From Novosphingobium sp. NDB2Meth1 (GTDB lineage Bacteria > Pseudomonadota > Alphaproteobacteria > Sphingomonadales > Sphingomonadaceae): DNA of 64,000 nucleotides. The stretch spans positions 372,001 to 436,000 of the forward strand of contig NZ_FPEH01000014.1 of assembly GCF_900117425.1 (NCBI RefSeq), in the 5' to 3' direction. Position numbers and translations under genes: made by a program. The notes below the pieces were generated by a model. It saw only the letters and a list, made by a program, of their open reading frames with translations, was not told the DNA's origin and ran no database searches. Shown here in pieces: positions 15,652 to 22,971 of the stretch (the first letter of the stretch is position 1; each line of letters opens with the position of its first letter).

Positions 15652-17921
15652 TGCGGGTGTTGGCGCGGGCGTCTGTGCGGGCATGCTTCGACAAGCTCAG
15701 CATGAGCGGGGTTGGGAGAGTGCGGCTTAAACAAACCCCGCTCACCCTGAGCCTGTCGAAGGGTGCTTGCGCGATGCTGGCGGCATTGGCCCTCGGCGCC
15801 GCGCCGCCGATGGTAGGGGCAGGGGCCGAATGGACGAGCCCGGGCGGGGACGCGGGCAAGACGCATCATTCGGTGCTGACGCAGATCAACGCGGCGAACG
15901 TCGGCTCGCTTGGGCTGGCGTGGCAGGCTGAACTGGGCACCGCGCGGGGGATGGAAGCGACGCCGGTCATGGTCGGCGGGGTGCTCTATACTTCGGGCGT
16001 GGCGGGCCGCGCCTATGCCTTCGATGCGGCGACCGGCAAGCAGCTCTGGGCGTTCGAGCCCGATATCGACATGCAGCTCAATCGCACCGCCTGCTGCGAC
16101 ATGGTCAACCGCGGCGTTGCGGTGGCGCGGGGCAAGGTCTTTGTCGCGACGCTCGACGGCTGGATGTACGCGCTCGATGCGAAGACCGGCGCGGTGGTGT
16201 GGAAGACCGACTTCATCGAGAACCGCCGGAAGGGCGACAATTCCACCGGCGCGCCGGAAGTGGCGGGCGATGTCGTCGTGATCGGCATGGGCGGCGCGGA
16301 ATACGATGTGCGCGGCTATGTGACCGCGCTCGATCTGGAGACGGGCAAGCTGCGCTGGCGCTGGCATGTGGTGCCGAAGGATCCGGCATTGGGTCCGCAG
16401 GAAACGCCCGAACTGGAAGCGGCGCTGGGGACCTGGGACCCCAAGAGCCGCTGGGACATCGGCGGCGGCGGCGCGCCTTGGGATGCCATCGCGTTCGATC
16501 CCGAGACGGGCTTTCTGCTGGTCGGCACCGGCAATGGCGGGCCTTATGCCACCTCCAAGCGCAGCCCGGCGGGGGGTGACAACCTCTATCTCGGCAGCCT
16601 TGTCGCGCTCGATCCGAAGACGGGCCGCATGGTCTGGCACTATCAGGAAACGCCGGGGGACAACTGGGACTTCACCTCGACCCAGCCGCTTATCCTGACG
16701 CACCTGAAGGTGGATGGCGCGGACCGTTCGGTGATCCTCCATGCGCCCAAGAACGGCTTTCTCTATGTGATCGACCGGGGAACCGGCAAACTGCTCAAGG
16801 CCAATCCGCTGGTGCGGATGAACTGGGCCAAGGGGATCGACCAGGCGACGGGCCGGCCGATCCTGACGCCGGGGGAAAGCGACTATACCAATGGGCCGAA
16901 GATCGTGTTTCCGGCGACACCCGGCGCGCGCAACTGGCATCCCGCGTCGTTCGATCCGGCGACGGGACTCTATTATGCGGCGGTGCTCGATCTGGGGAAC
17001 CTGATCTTCATGACGCCGGGGCAGAAGCCCTTGAAAGCGCGCGGGCTCAACAACGATGCGGCACTGATCTTCACCACCGATGTCAAGGACGCGCTGGGCG
17101 CGTTCCCCGCGCCGATGGCCGATGCGGTGCGTGCGCTGCCGGCCTATGCCGAGGCGCTGAAGGACCCGGGTACTGCGCAGATCCGGGCGATCGAACCGCT
17201 GACGGGCAAGACCGTGTGGGCGGCGAACACAGCCGGATGGCAGGACCGCGCAGGCGTGCTGACGACGGCTTCGGGGCTTCTGATCCACGGCGATGTGGGC
17301 GGTCGGCTCTACGTGCGCGAGACGAAGACGGGCAAGGTGCTCAAGACCATCGAGACGGGCACGCCGATCATGGCCGCGCCGATGACCTATCAGGTGAACG
17401 GCGTGCAGTACGTGGCGGTCATGGCCGGGTGGGGCGGGGGCGGGTTCCCGTTCGTGCCGCGCTATGCGGCCGCCTATGACCGAGGGAACATGAACAGGCT
17501 GCTGGTGTTCAAGCTGGGTGGGGGGAAGGTCACGCTGCCGCCGCTGCTGCCGCCCCTCGAAGTCGCGCCCGAACCTCCCGCGCAGGCGACGGGCGTCACG
17601 GCGGAGACCATCGCGCGCGGGCAGGGGCTGTTCTTCGGCAATTGCGCGATCTGCCATGCCAACCGGCACCGCTCGATCACCCCGGACCTCCGGCGCATGC
17701 AGCCGGGGACGCACGCAATGTTCCGCGAGATCGTGCTCGAAGGCGCGCTCGTGCCGGGGGGGATGCCCCGCTGGGACGATGTGCTCTCGTCCGGGGATGC
17801 CGATGCGATCCACGCCTATCTGATCGACCAGCAGAAGCAGACGCGGGCCGACGAGCTGGCGAAGCAGAAGGCGGGCAAGCCGCTCGACGGGCCGAGCCTG
17901 ACGATCTTGAGCAATTATTGA
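15651..17921 (+). CDS. PQQ-dependent quinohaemoprotein dehydrogenase
   Basis: This 756-residue protein combines a beta-propeller quinoprotein domain with a C-terminal cytochrome c domain (CAICH near residue 665, axial Met in GGMPRW). The vicinal disulphide that stacks on PQQ is visible as ACCDMVNRG, and GDNWDFTSTQ and other repeats of the propeller are present. Such enzymes oxidise alcohols or aldehydes in the periplasm and pass electrons to the respiratory chain. The start is uncertain. Residues 11-39 are translated from a dispersed palindrome, so either the signal region has been enlarged or the true start is ATG 15774, preceded by GAAGGG. Subclass and substrate are not clear. Confidence 0.85.
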   Translation: MRVLARASVRACFDKLSMSGVGRVRLKQTPLTLSLSKGACAMLAALALGAAPPMVGAGAEWTSPGGDAGKTHHSVLTQINAANVGSLGLAWQAELGTARGMEATPVMVGGVLYTSGVAGRAYAFDAATGKQLWAFEPDIDMQLNRTACCDMVNRGVAVARGKVFVATLDGWMYALDAKTGAVVWKTDFIENRRKGDNSTGAPEVAGDVVVIGMGGAEYDVRGYVTALDLETGKLRWRWHVVPKDPALGPQETPELEAALGTWDPKSRWDIGGGGAPWDAIAFDPETGFLLVGTGNGGPYATSKRSPAGGDNLYLGSLVALDPKTGRMVWHYQETPGDNWDFTSTQPLILTHLKVDGADRSVILHAPKNGFLYVIDRGTGKLLKANPLVRMNWAKGIDQATGRPILTPGESDYTNGPKIVFPATPGARNWHPASFDPATGLYYAAVLDLGNLIFMTPGQKPLKARGLNNDAALIFTTDVKDALGAFPAPMADAVRALPAYAEALKDPGTAQIRAIEPLTGKTVWAANTAGWQDRAGVLTTASGLLIHGDVGGRLYVRETKTGKVLKTIETGTPIMAAPMTYQVNGVQYVAVMAGWGGGGFPFVPRYAAAYDRGNMNRLLVFKLGGGKVTLPPLLPPLEVAPEPPAQATGVTAETIARGQGLFFGNCAICHANRHRSITPDLRRMQPGTHAMFREIVLEGALVPGGMPRWDDVLSSGDADAIHAYLIDQQKQTRADELAKQKAGKPLDGPSLTILSNY
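15681..15768. repeat. Dispersed palindrome (repeat family 2) inside a gene's 5' end
   Basis: The arms GCTTCGACAAGCTCAG...TGAGCGGGGTTG and CAAACCCCGCTCA...TGTCGAAG form an imperfect inverted repeat. Related copies lie at 51392-51485 and 60174-60300. Here the element keeps the reading frame open and encodes the apparent N-terminus of the PQQ dehydrogenase, or else forms its leader. Confidence 0.8.
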
Positions 17922-17932
17922 ACCCCATCCCC

Positions 17933-18003
17933 CCGTTCGTGTCGAGCGAAGTCGAGACACCGAGCGCCGCGTGTGGTGTCTCGACTTCGCTCGACACGAA
18001 CGG
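17933..18003. repeat. Long perfect palindrome (repeat family 1)
   Basis: Arms at 17933-17961 and 17975-18003 are identical to the 29-bp arms at 13031-13101, with a different 13-base loop. It lies between two genes in the same direction, about 30 bases before a strong ribosome-binding site (AAGGAGAGG). Confidence 0.9.
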
Positions 18004-18034
18004 GGTGAGGGCTGGTCTAAGGAGAGGTGCGCAC

Positions 18035-18532
18035 ATGGACTTTTCGACGCTCGACAATCCCCGGCTGGAGTTCGCTTTTGCCTGCACCCTGCAGTTCACG
18101 CGGGTGCAGGCGGTGCCGGATGTGCCTTCGGGCGGCATGCGCAGCGCGGTCTATGTCGATAGCGGGACGTTCGAGGGGCCGCGGCTGAAGGGCCGGGCGG
18201 TGCCCAATTCGGGGGGGGATTATGCTCTGTTCCGGCCTGATGACACGGCGGTGTTCGACGCGCGCTACATGCTCGAAGTCGATGACGGCACGCTGATCTA
18301 CATGCAGAACAAGGGGTTCCTGTGGGGACGTGAGCCGGGGACGATGGACCGGCTGCGGCAGTGGGCCTTTGCCGGGGGCGCGCCGGTGCCGCATGCCGAA
18401 TACTACCTGCGCGCGCAGCCGACCTTCGAGACGAGCAAGGGCCCGCACGACTGGCTGACGCGGCACGTGTTCATCGGCGTCGGCGAGCGGCGGCCGGATG
18501 GCAACCACGTGCGGTATTATGCGCTGACGTGA
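18035..18532 (+). CDS. DUF3237 family protein
   Basis: A 165-residue protein of the DUF3237 (UPF0311) family, recognised from LEFAFACTLQF at the start, GGDYALFRPDDTAVFDARYMLE in the middle and HVFIGVGERRPDGNHVRYYA at the end. The family forms a small beta-barrel and has no assigned activity, but it occurs repeatedly near aromatic catabolic genes. The ATG has a strong ribosome-binding site (AAGGAGAGG). It lies between the PQQ dehydrogenase and the flavocytochrome genes and may act on the same intermediates (inference). Confidence 0.75.
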   Translation: MDFSTLDNPRLEFAFACTLQFTRVQAVPDVPSGGMRSAVYVDSGTFEGPRLKGRAVPNSGGDYALFRPDDTAVFDARYMLEVDDGTLIYMQNKGFLWGREPGTMDRLRQWAFAGGAPVPHAEYYLRAQPTFETSKGPHDWLTRHVFIGVGERRPDGNHVRYYALT

Positions 18533-18543
18533 GCTTTTCAAAT

Positions 18544-18653
18544 CCGTTCGCCCCGAGCGAAGTCGAGGGGCCAGTTCGAGCGAAGCCGAGAACACCGCGC
18601 GAGGCCTCGACTTCGCTCGGCCAATGTCCCTCGACTTCGCTCGGGACGAACGG
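18544..18653. repeat. Degenerate relative of repeat family 1
   Basis: Several copies of the block CGAGCGAAGTCGAG and its complement CTCGACTTCGCTCG are arranged head to head, starting right after the DUF3237 stop. It looks like a nested or rearranged copy of the palindrome family at 13031 and 17933. Confidence 0.75.
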
Positions 18654-18695
18654 GGTTGCGAGACCGCTTGACGGACTGCCTTGTTCTCGCCACAA

Positions 18696-18715
18696 CGATA
18701 ACAAATGGTAGAAAA
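18696..18715. promoter_or_regulatory. Motif B operator candidate (flavocytochrome operon), weak
   Basis: ATAACAAATGGTAGAA matches 10 of 12 bases of the motif B core TAACAATTGATA, including the TAGAA flank seen at 563. It lies 21 bases before the GTG start at 18737. This is the weakest listed motif B site. Confidence 0.4.
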
Positions 18716-18736
18716 TAAGCATGGGAGAATCTGCCG

Positions 18737-20311
18737 GTGAAGCTGCACCTGCCGCCGCGCGTCAGCCCCAGGACCTTCGATGCCATGCTCACCGCTGCGG
18801 CGGGGGTGGTCGGCAAGGACTGGGTCATGGCGAGCGATGCCGACCGCGACGCCTATTCGGATGTCTATGCGCCGGGCTCTCCGGAGGAATGGCCCGCCAG
18901 CGCCGCGATTGCGCCTGCGAGCGTCGAGGAAGTGCGCGCGATCGTGCGGCTGGCGAACGAGCACAAGACGCCGCTCTGGCCGGTCGCGCGTGGCAAGAAC
19001 CTTGGGTACGGGACGGCGGCGCCACGTATGGCGGGCTCCATCGTGCTCGATCTCGGACGGATGAACCGGATCCTCGAGCTTGATGCAAAGCTCGCCTATT
19101 GCGTGGTCGAGCCGGGGGTAGGTTTTTTCGACCTGTATGAGGCGGTTCAGCGCGAGAAGCTGCCGCTGTGGCTTTCGGTGCCGGGCAATGCCTGGGGTTC
19201 GGTGCTGGGGAACGCGCTTGAGCATGGCATCGGGTATACGTCCTACGGCCTTCATGCGCGCAACTTGTGCGGGATCGAGGCGGTGCTGCCCGATGGCGAT
19301 CTGGTGCGCACCGGGATGGGCGCGATGACGGGCAATCCGGCCTGGCATCTGTTTCCGATGAGCTACGGGCCGACGTTCGACCTCGCGTTCTCGCAGTCCA
19401 ACCTCGGCATCGTGACCAAGGCGGGCGTGTGGATGCAGCCCGCGCCGGAGAGCTCGCTCGAACTGGTGTTCGACATCCCGGCGGCGGAAGATATCGGCTG
19501 GGTGATCGACACTATCGCCCCGCTCAAGATCTCCGGGCTGATCGACCAGAACGTGTTCGTGCCCTCCTGGCTCGGCAAGATGGTGCTGAAAGGCCAGCGC
19601 AAGGATTTCTGGGACAAGCCCACGGCGATCCCGGAAGCGCGGGTGCAGGAACTGCTCAAGGAGCACAAGCTGGGCTACTGGCAGGTGGCGCTGCGGCTCT
19701 ACGGCGAGGAAGGCGTGGTCAAGGCCAAGGCCGATGTGGTCAAGGCGGCGATGAAGCGCAATCTGGCCGCGCCGCCGGAGGAGCACTGGTGGCACCCGGG
19801 CGACTACATCCACGGGGTCGAGATCACGATGGGTGTGCCGTCTGCCGTGCCCTTGCAGATGAGCGACTGGATCGGCGGGCGCGGGGCGCACATGGGCTTT
19901 TCGCCGGTGGTGCCGGCGACGGGCAAACATGTGCTCGATCAGATGCACCGCAGCCGCAAGATCATCGCGGACTTCGATGTCGATTTCTACGCGAGCTTCA
20001 CGATCGGCGGGCGCTTTGCCAACAACGTCAACATGCTGATGTACGACCGCGACAATGCGGCGGAAGTTGCGAAGATGCGGCGCCTGTTCGACACCTTGAT
20101 CACCGAGACGGCGAAGGCGGGCTATGCCGAATACCGCACGCATCTGGGCTGGATGGACCCGGTGATGGATACCTTCGATTTCAACGGCCACGCGCTGCGC
20201 CGGTTCGGCGAGAAGGTGAAGAACGCGCTCGATCCCAATGGGGTGGTGGCGCCGGGCAAGCAGGGGATCTGGCCTGCCGCCTATGCGGATCAGAGAGGAG
20301 GCAAGGCATGA
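18737..20311 (+). CDS. FAD-binding oxidase, p-cresol methylhydroxylase / eugenol hydroxylase type
   Basis: A 524-residue member of the vanillyl-alcohol oxidase/PCMH family: N-terminal PP-type FAD domain (about 40-230, with PVARGKNLGYG near 82-92 and GNALEHGIGYTSYG near 157-170) and a C-terminal substrate domain ending LDPNGVVAPGKQGIW. These flavoproteins oxidise or hydroxylate the benzylic carbon of 4-alkylphenols such as 4-cresol, 4-alkylguaiacol or eugenol. The next gene is a small cytochrome c whose start overlaps this stop, which is the PCMH/eugenol hydroxylase arrangement and argues against an oxygen-using vanillyl-alcohol oxidase. The GTG start follows GGGAGAA. Exact substrate is unknown. 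Confidence 0.85.
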   Translation: MKLHLPPRVSPRTFDAMLTAAAGVVGKDWVMASDADRDAYSDVYAPGSPEEWPASAAIAPASVEEVRAIVRLANEHKTPLWPVARGKNLGYGTAAPRMAGSIVLDLGRMNRILELDAKLAYCVVEPGVGFFDLYEAVQREKLPLWLSVPGNAWGSVLGNALEHGIGYTSYGLHARNLCGIEAVLPDGDLVRTGMGAMTGNPAWHLFPMSYGPTFDLAFSQSNLGIVTKAGVWMQPAPESSLELVFDIPAAEDIGWVIDTIAPLKISGLIDQNVFVPSWLGKMVLKGQRKDFWDKPTAIPEARVQELLKEHKLGYWQVALRLYGEEGVVKAKADVVKAAMKRNLAAPPEEHWWHPGDYIHGVEITMGVPSAVPLQMSDWIGGRGAHMGFSPVVPATGKHVLDQMHRSRKIIADFDVDFYASFTIGGRFANNVNMLMYDRDNAAEVAKMRRLFDTLITETAKAGYAEYRTHLGWMDPVMDTFDFNGHALRRFGEKVKNALDPNGVVAPGKQGIWPAAYADQRGGKA

Positions 20312-20712
20312 AGCGGTTTGTCTTCGCTGCCGCGATGCTGACTTGCGCGGCTTCGGTTGCCGCCCTGCCGCCCGGTCCTCCGCCGGGACCGCCGCCGCCC
20401 TACCAGATGCGGCCCGTGGCACCTGCGGGTGACCGGCTGAAGCCGGGTGGGGACGGCAAGACGCTGTTCGAGGTGCACTGCGGCTATTGCCATCTGACCG
20501 GAGGGATGGGCACCAACCTGCTCACCAAGCAGCGGATGATGATGGGCGAGACACCGGACAAGGGCCTGCTCGCCAATCGCACCGACCTGACGGCGGACTA
20601 CGTCAAGAGCGTGGTGCGCATGGGCAAGGGCGCGATGCCGGGACAGACCAAGGTGGACGTGACCGACGTCGAGCTGGACGCGGTTGCCAGGTACCTCGGG
20701 AAGGCGGGCTGA
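20308..20712 (+). CDS. Cytochrome c subunit of the flavocytochrome
   Basis: A 134-residue class I cytochrome c with a signal peptide (about residues 1-19), a proline-rich linker (GPPPGPPPP), one haem site CGYCH near residue 58 and a distal Met, probably in GKGAMPGQT. It overlaps the flavoprotein gene by four bases, so it is very probably its electron-accepting partner, as in PCMH. The signal peptide places the cytochrome in the periplasm. The flavoprotein has no signal of its own, so joint export or an inner-face location remains open. Confidence 0.85.
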   Translation: MKRFVFAAAMLTCAASVAALPPGPPPGPPPPYQMRPVAPAGDRLKPGGDGKTLFEVHCGYCHLTGGMGTNLLTKQRMMMGETPDKGLLANRTDLTADYVKSVVRMGKGAMPGQTKVDVTDVELDAVARYLGKAG

Positions 20713-21071
20713 TGCGGACGGATCGGCGCGGGGTGCTGAAAGGCGGGGCGCTGGCGGGCGTTGCTGTGGCGGTGCCGGTGGGCGCGCGGGCGGCTCAGGG
20801 TGCAGCCTTGGTGGTCTATGATAGCCGTCTGCCCGAATCCGCGAGTTTTGGCGGCGGTCACGGGATCGACCTTGCGCACGTTTCGCTGCGGGATGCCCAT
20901 GGCCTGCTGGCGAGCGCGGTGCAGGTCGAGGGGCTGACGCGGTGGAGCGATTGGACCGTGCTGCGCGGTCTGCTCGAAGAACAGGGGCTGCGGCGGACGG
21001 CGGAGACGCGCTTGCAGGCGCCGCTTTCCGGGCATGACGGGCTGCTGCGCTGGACCATGACGGCGCGCTGA
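20712..21071 (+). CDS. Small Tat-exported protein, function unknown
   Basis: A 119-residue protein with a twin-arginine-type signal (DRRGVLKGGALAGVAVAV, residues 4-21). The remainder, about 90 residues, matches no family I recognise. Its ATG shares a base with the cytochrome stop codon, so it is the third gene of the flavocytochrome operon. Export by the folded-protein route and tight coupling suggest an accessory or escort for the flavocytochrome, for example carrying the signal-less flavoprotein across the membrane, but this is speculative. Confidence 0.6.
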   Translation: MRTDRRGVLKGGALAGVAVAVPVGARAAQGAALVVYDSRLPESASFGGGHGIDLAHVSLRDAHGLLASAVQVEGLTRWSDWTVLRGLLEEQGLRRTAETRLQAPLSGHDGLLRWTMTAR

Positions 21072-21200
21072 CAGCATATTTCCCCACGTGAAACTTGACC
21101 GCCCCGGAGCGTTTCGCTGTGCGCCCGGTCCGCGCCTAGAGGGAAGGGGTTGCTCCTGCCTCTGCGGGCAGGGCTGCTTGAACCGCCGGGCAAGCTGATT

Positions 21201-21219
21201 TAGTATGCAACACTAACAA
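21201..21219. promoter_or_regulatory. Motif A operator candidate (acyl-CoA synthetase)
   Basis: TAGTATG-CAACA-CTAACAA has the 7-5-7 layout with one changed base in the left arm. It is 114 bases before the start at 21334, the longest distance among the eight sites, leaving a transcribed leader of about 100 bases with no other feature I can identify. Confidence 0.5.
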
Positions 21220-21333
21220 TCGGCGCCGGATGATCGGAGTCGGGAGAGAGCTTGCTGTCATGGCCGGCACGGCGGAACCGCTTGGGCCAAGCGGCCCCCG
21301 GCCCGGACATCAACCTTTGGGGATAAAAGCACA

Positions 21334-22899
21334 ATGCGTGCCATCGACTATTTCGACCGCGGCCATGACCGGGATCCTTCGCGTCTGGCGATCATCGATA
21401 CCGCGACCGGCCTCAAGCTGACTTTTGCCGAGACCAAGGCGCTCTCCGAACGGATCGCCGCCGCGCTCCAGAAGCACGGATTCGAGAACCAGGACCTGCT
21501 TGGGCTTTATGGCCCGAACGACGGGATGCTGCTCGTGGTGCTGCTCGCGATGTGGCGGGCCAATGGGAAGTGGATCCCGGTCAACACGCGCAACGCGATC
21601 GATGCCAACGCGGGCTACATCAATTACGTGCGGCTGAAGTGGCTGGTCTATCACTCGTCGAAGGCGGATGAAGTCCAGCAGATCAAGGACCTTTGCCCCA
21701 CGCTCCAGCATTTCGTGTGCCTCGACAAGCGCATGGGCGATGACCCGAGCCTCGAGGAGTTCATGGCCGGGACCAGCGAGGCCGATTTCGTCGAGCCCGC
21801 AATCGATGCCTTCGCCAACCTGATGGACATGGTCGGCATTTTCCCGACCGGCGGCACGACCGGCCCTTCGAAGGGCGCCAACGTGACCAACCTCGGCTGG
21901 GGCACGATGATCGAGACCGCGGCGGACGGCATGGGCGGGCGGACGGACAGCCCGGTCGCGCTGGTCTCCGCGCCGATCACCCATGCGGCGGGGCCGATCG
22001 CGCTTTCGACGCTTAGCCTGGGCGCGACGCAGGTGATCCTGCCCGGCTTCGATGCCGAGGACGTGCTGCGCACGATCGCGGCGTACAAGGTCACGCACAT
22101 GTACCTCCCGCCGACGGCGATGTACCAGTGCCTTGCCAGCCCGGAGATCGGCCAGCACGACTATTCGTCGCTGAAGATCTTCATCCTCGTCGGTTCGCCC
22201 TGCAGCCCGGAAAAGCTGCGGCAGGCGGTGGAAATCTTCGGGCCCTGCATGTGCCAGGCCTATGGGCAGGTGGAGTGCCCGATGATCGTCGCGTGGTTCC
22301 CGCCCGAGGACGTCGCCAAGTTCGCCTATGAAGCGCCGGAAAAGCTGGCCGCCTGCGGCAAGCCGACGCGCTCGATCAAGGTCACGCTGATGGATGACGA
22401 CGGCAATCACATGCCGGTGGGAGAAGCGGGCGAAATCTGCGTGCGCGGCGCGCTGGTGACGCATTCCTACTTCGAAAAGCCCGAGGAAACCGCCGAAATC
22501 CGGAAGTTCGGCTGGCACCACACCGGCGACGTCGGCAAGTTCGACAAGGACGGATATCTCTACATCGTCGACCGCAAGAAGGACATGGTCGTCTCCGGCG
22601 GGTTCAACGTGTTCACCGCAGAAGTCGAGGCAGCGGTGACCGAACTCGCCGCCGTGCGCGAGGCCTGTGTCTTCGGCATCCCGCACGAGAAGTGGGGCGA
22701 GCAGGTCCATGCCGTCGTCGTGGCGGACGGGATCACCGAGGCGGAGATCATCGCCCATGCCAAGGAGCGGCTGGGCGGGGTTAAGGCGCCCAAGTCGGTC
22801 GAGTTCATCTCCGCTATCCCGCGCACCGCTGCGGGCAAGATGGACAAGAAGGAACTGCGCAAAAAGTACTGGGGCGATGCGCAGCGTATGGTGAATTGA
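21334..22899 (+). CDS. AMP-binding acyl-CoA synthetase
   Basis: A 521-residue adenylate-forming enzyme with the phosphate loop PTGGTTGPSKG (residues 171-181), adenine-binding YGQVECP, the A8 hinge YIVDRKKDMVVSGGFNV and the A10 lysine in RTAAGKMDKKEL. It activates a carboxylic acid to its CoA thioester. The surroundings suggest a phenylpropanoid or aryl-alkanoic acid, as in ferulate or coumarate activation, but general fatty-acid ligases share these motifs. It is followed after 72 bases by the second PQQ dehydrogenase. Motif A upstream links it to the candidate regulon. Confidence 0.85.
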   Translation: MRAIDYFDRGHDRDPSRLAIIDTATGLKLTFAETKALSERIAAALQKHGFENQDLLGLYGPNDGMLLVVLLAMWRANGKWIPVNTRNAIDANAGYINYVRLKWLVYHSSKADEVQQIKDLCPTLQHFVCLDKRMGDDPSLEEFMAGTSEADFVEPAIDAFANLMDMVGIFPTGGTTGPSKGANVTNLGWGTMIETAADGMGGRTDSPVALVSAPITHAAGPIALSTLSLGATQVILPGFDAEDVLRTIAAYKVTHMYLPPTAMYQCLASPEIGQHDYSSLKIFILVGSPCSPEKLRQAVEIFGPCMCQAYGQVECPMIVAWFPPEDVAKFAYEAPEKLAACGKPTRSIKVTLMDDDGNHMPVGEAGEICVRGALVTHSYFEKPEETAEIRKFGWHHTGDVGKFDKDGYLYIVDRKKDMVVSGGFNVFTAEVEAAVTELAAVREACVFGIPHEKWGEQVHAVVVADGITEAEIIAHAKERLGGVKAPKSVEFISAIPRTAAGKMDKKELRKKYWGDAQRMVN

Positions 22900-22971
22900 T
22901 CCCAGCTGGTTTAAACACCCGATTAAAGAGTCCCTGCGGCAGGCAGGGCCCGCAAGGAGAGGCACACAGGT

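Noticed and set aside
21230..21421. 63-codon open frame in the leader of the acyl-CoA synthetase gene
   Set aside because: No recognisable protein, it overlaps the real start at 21334 in another frame, and only a weak ribosome-binding site is present. A leader peptide cannot be excluded but is not supported.
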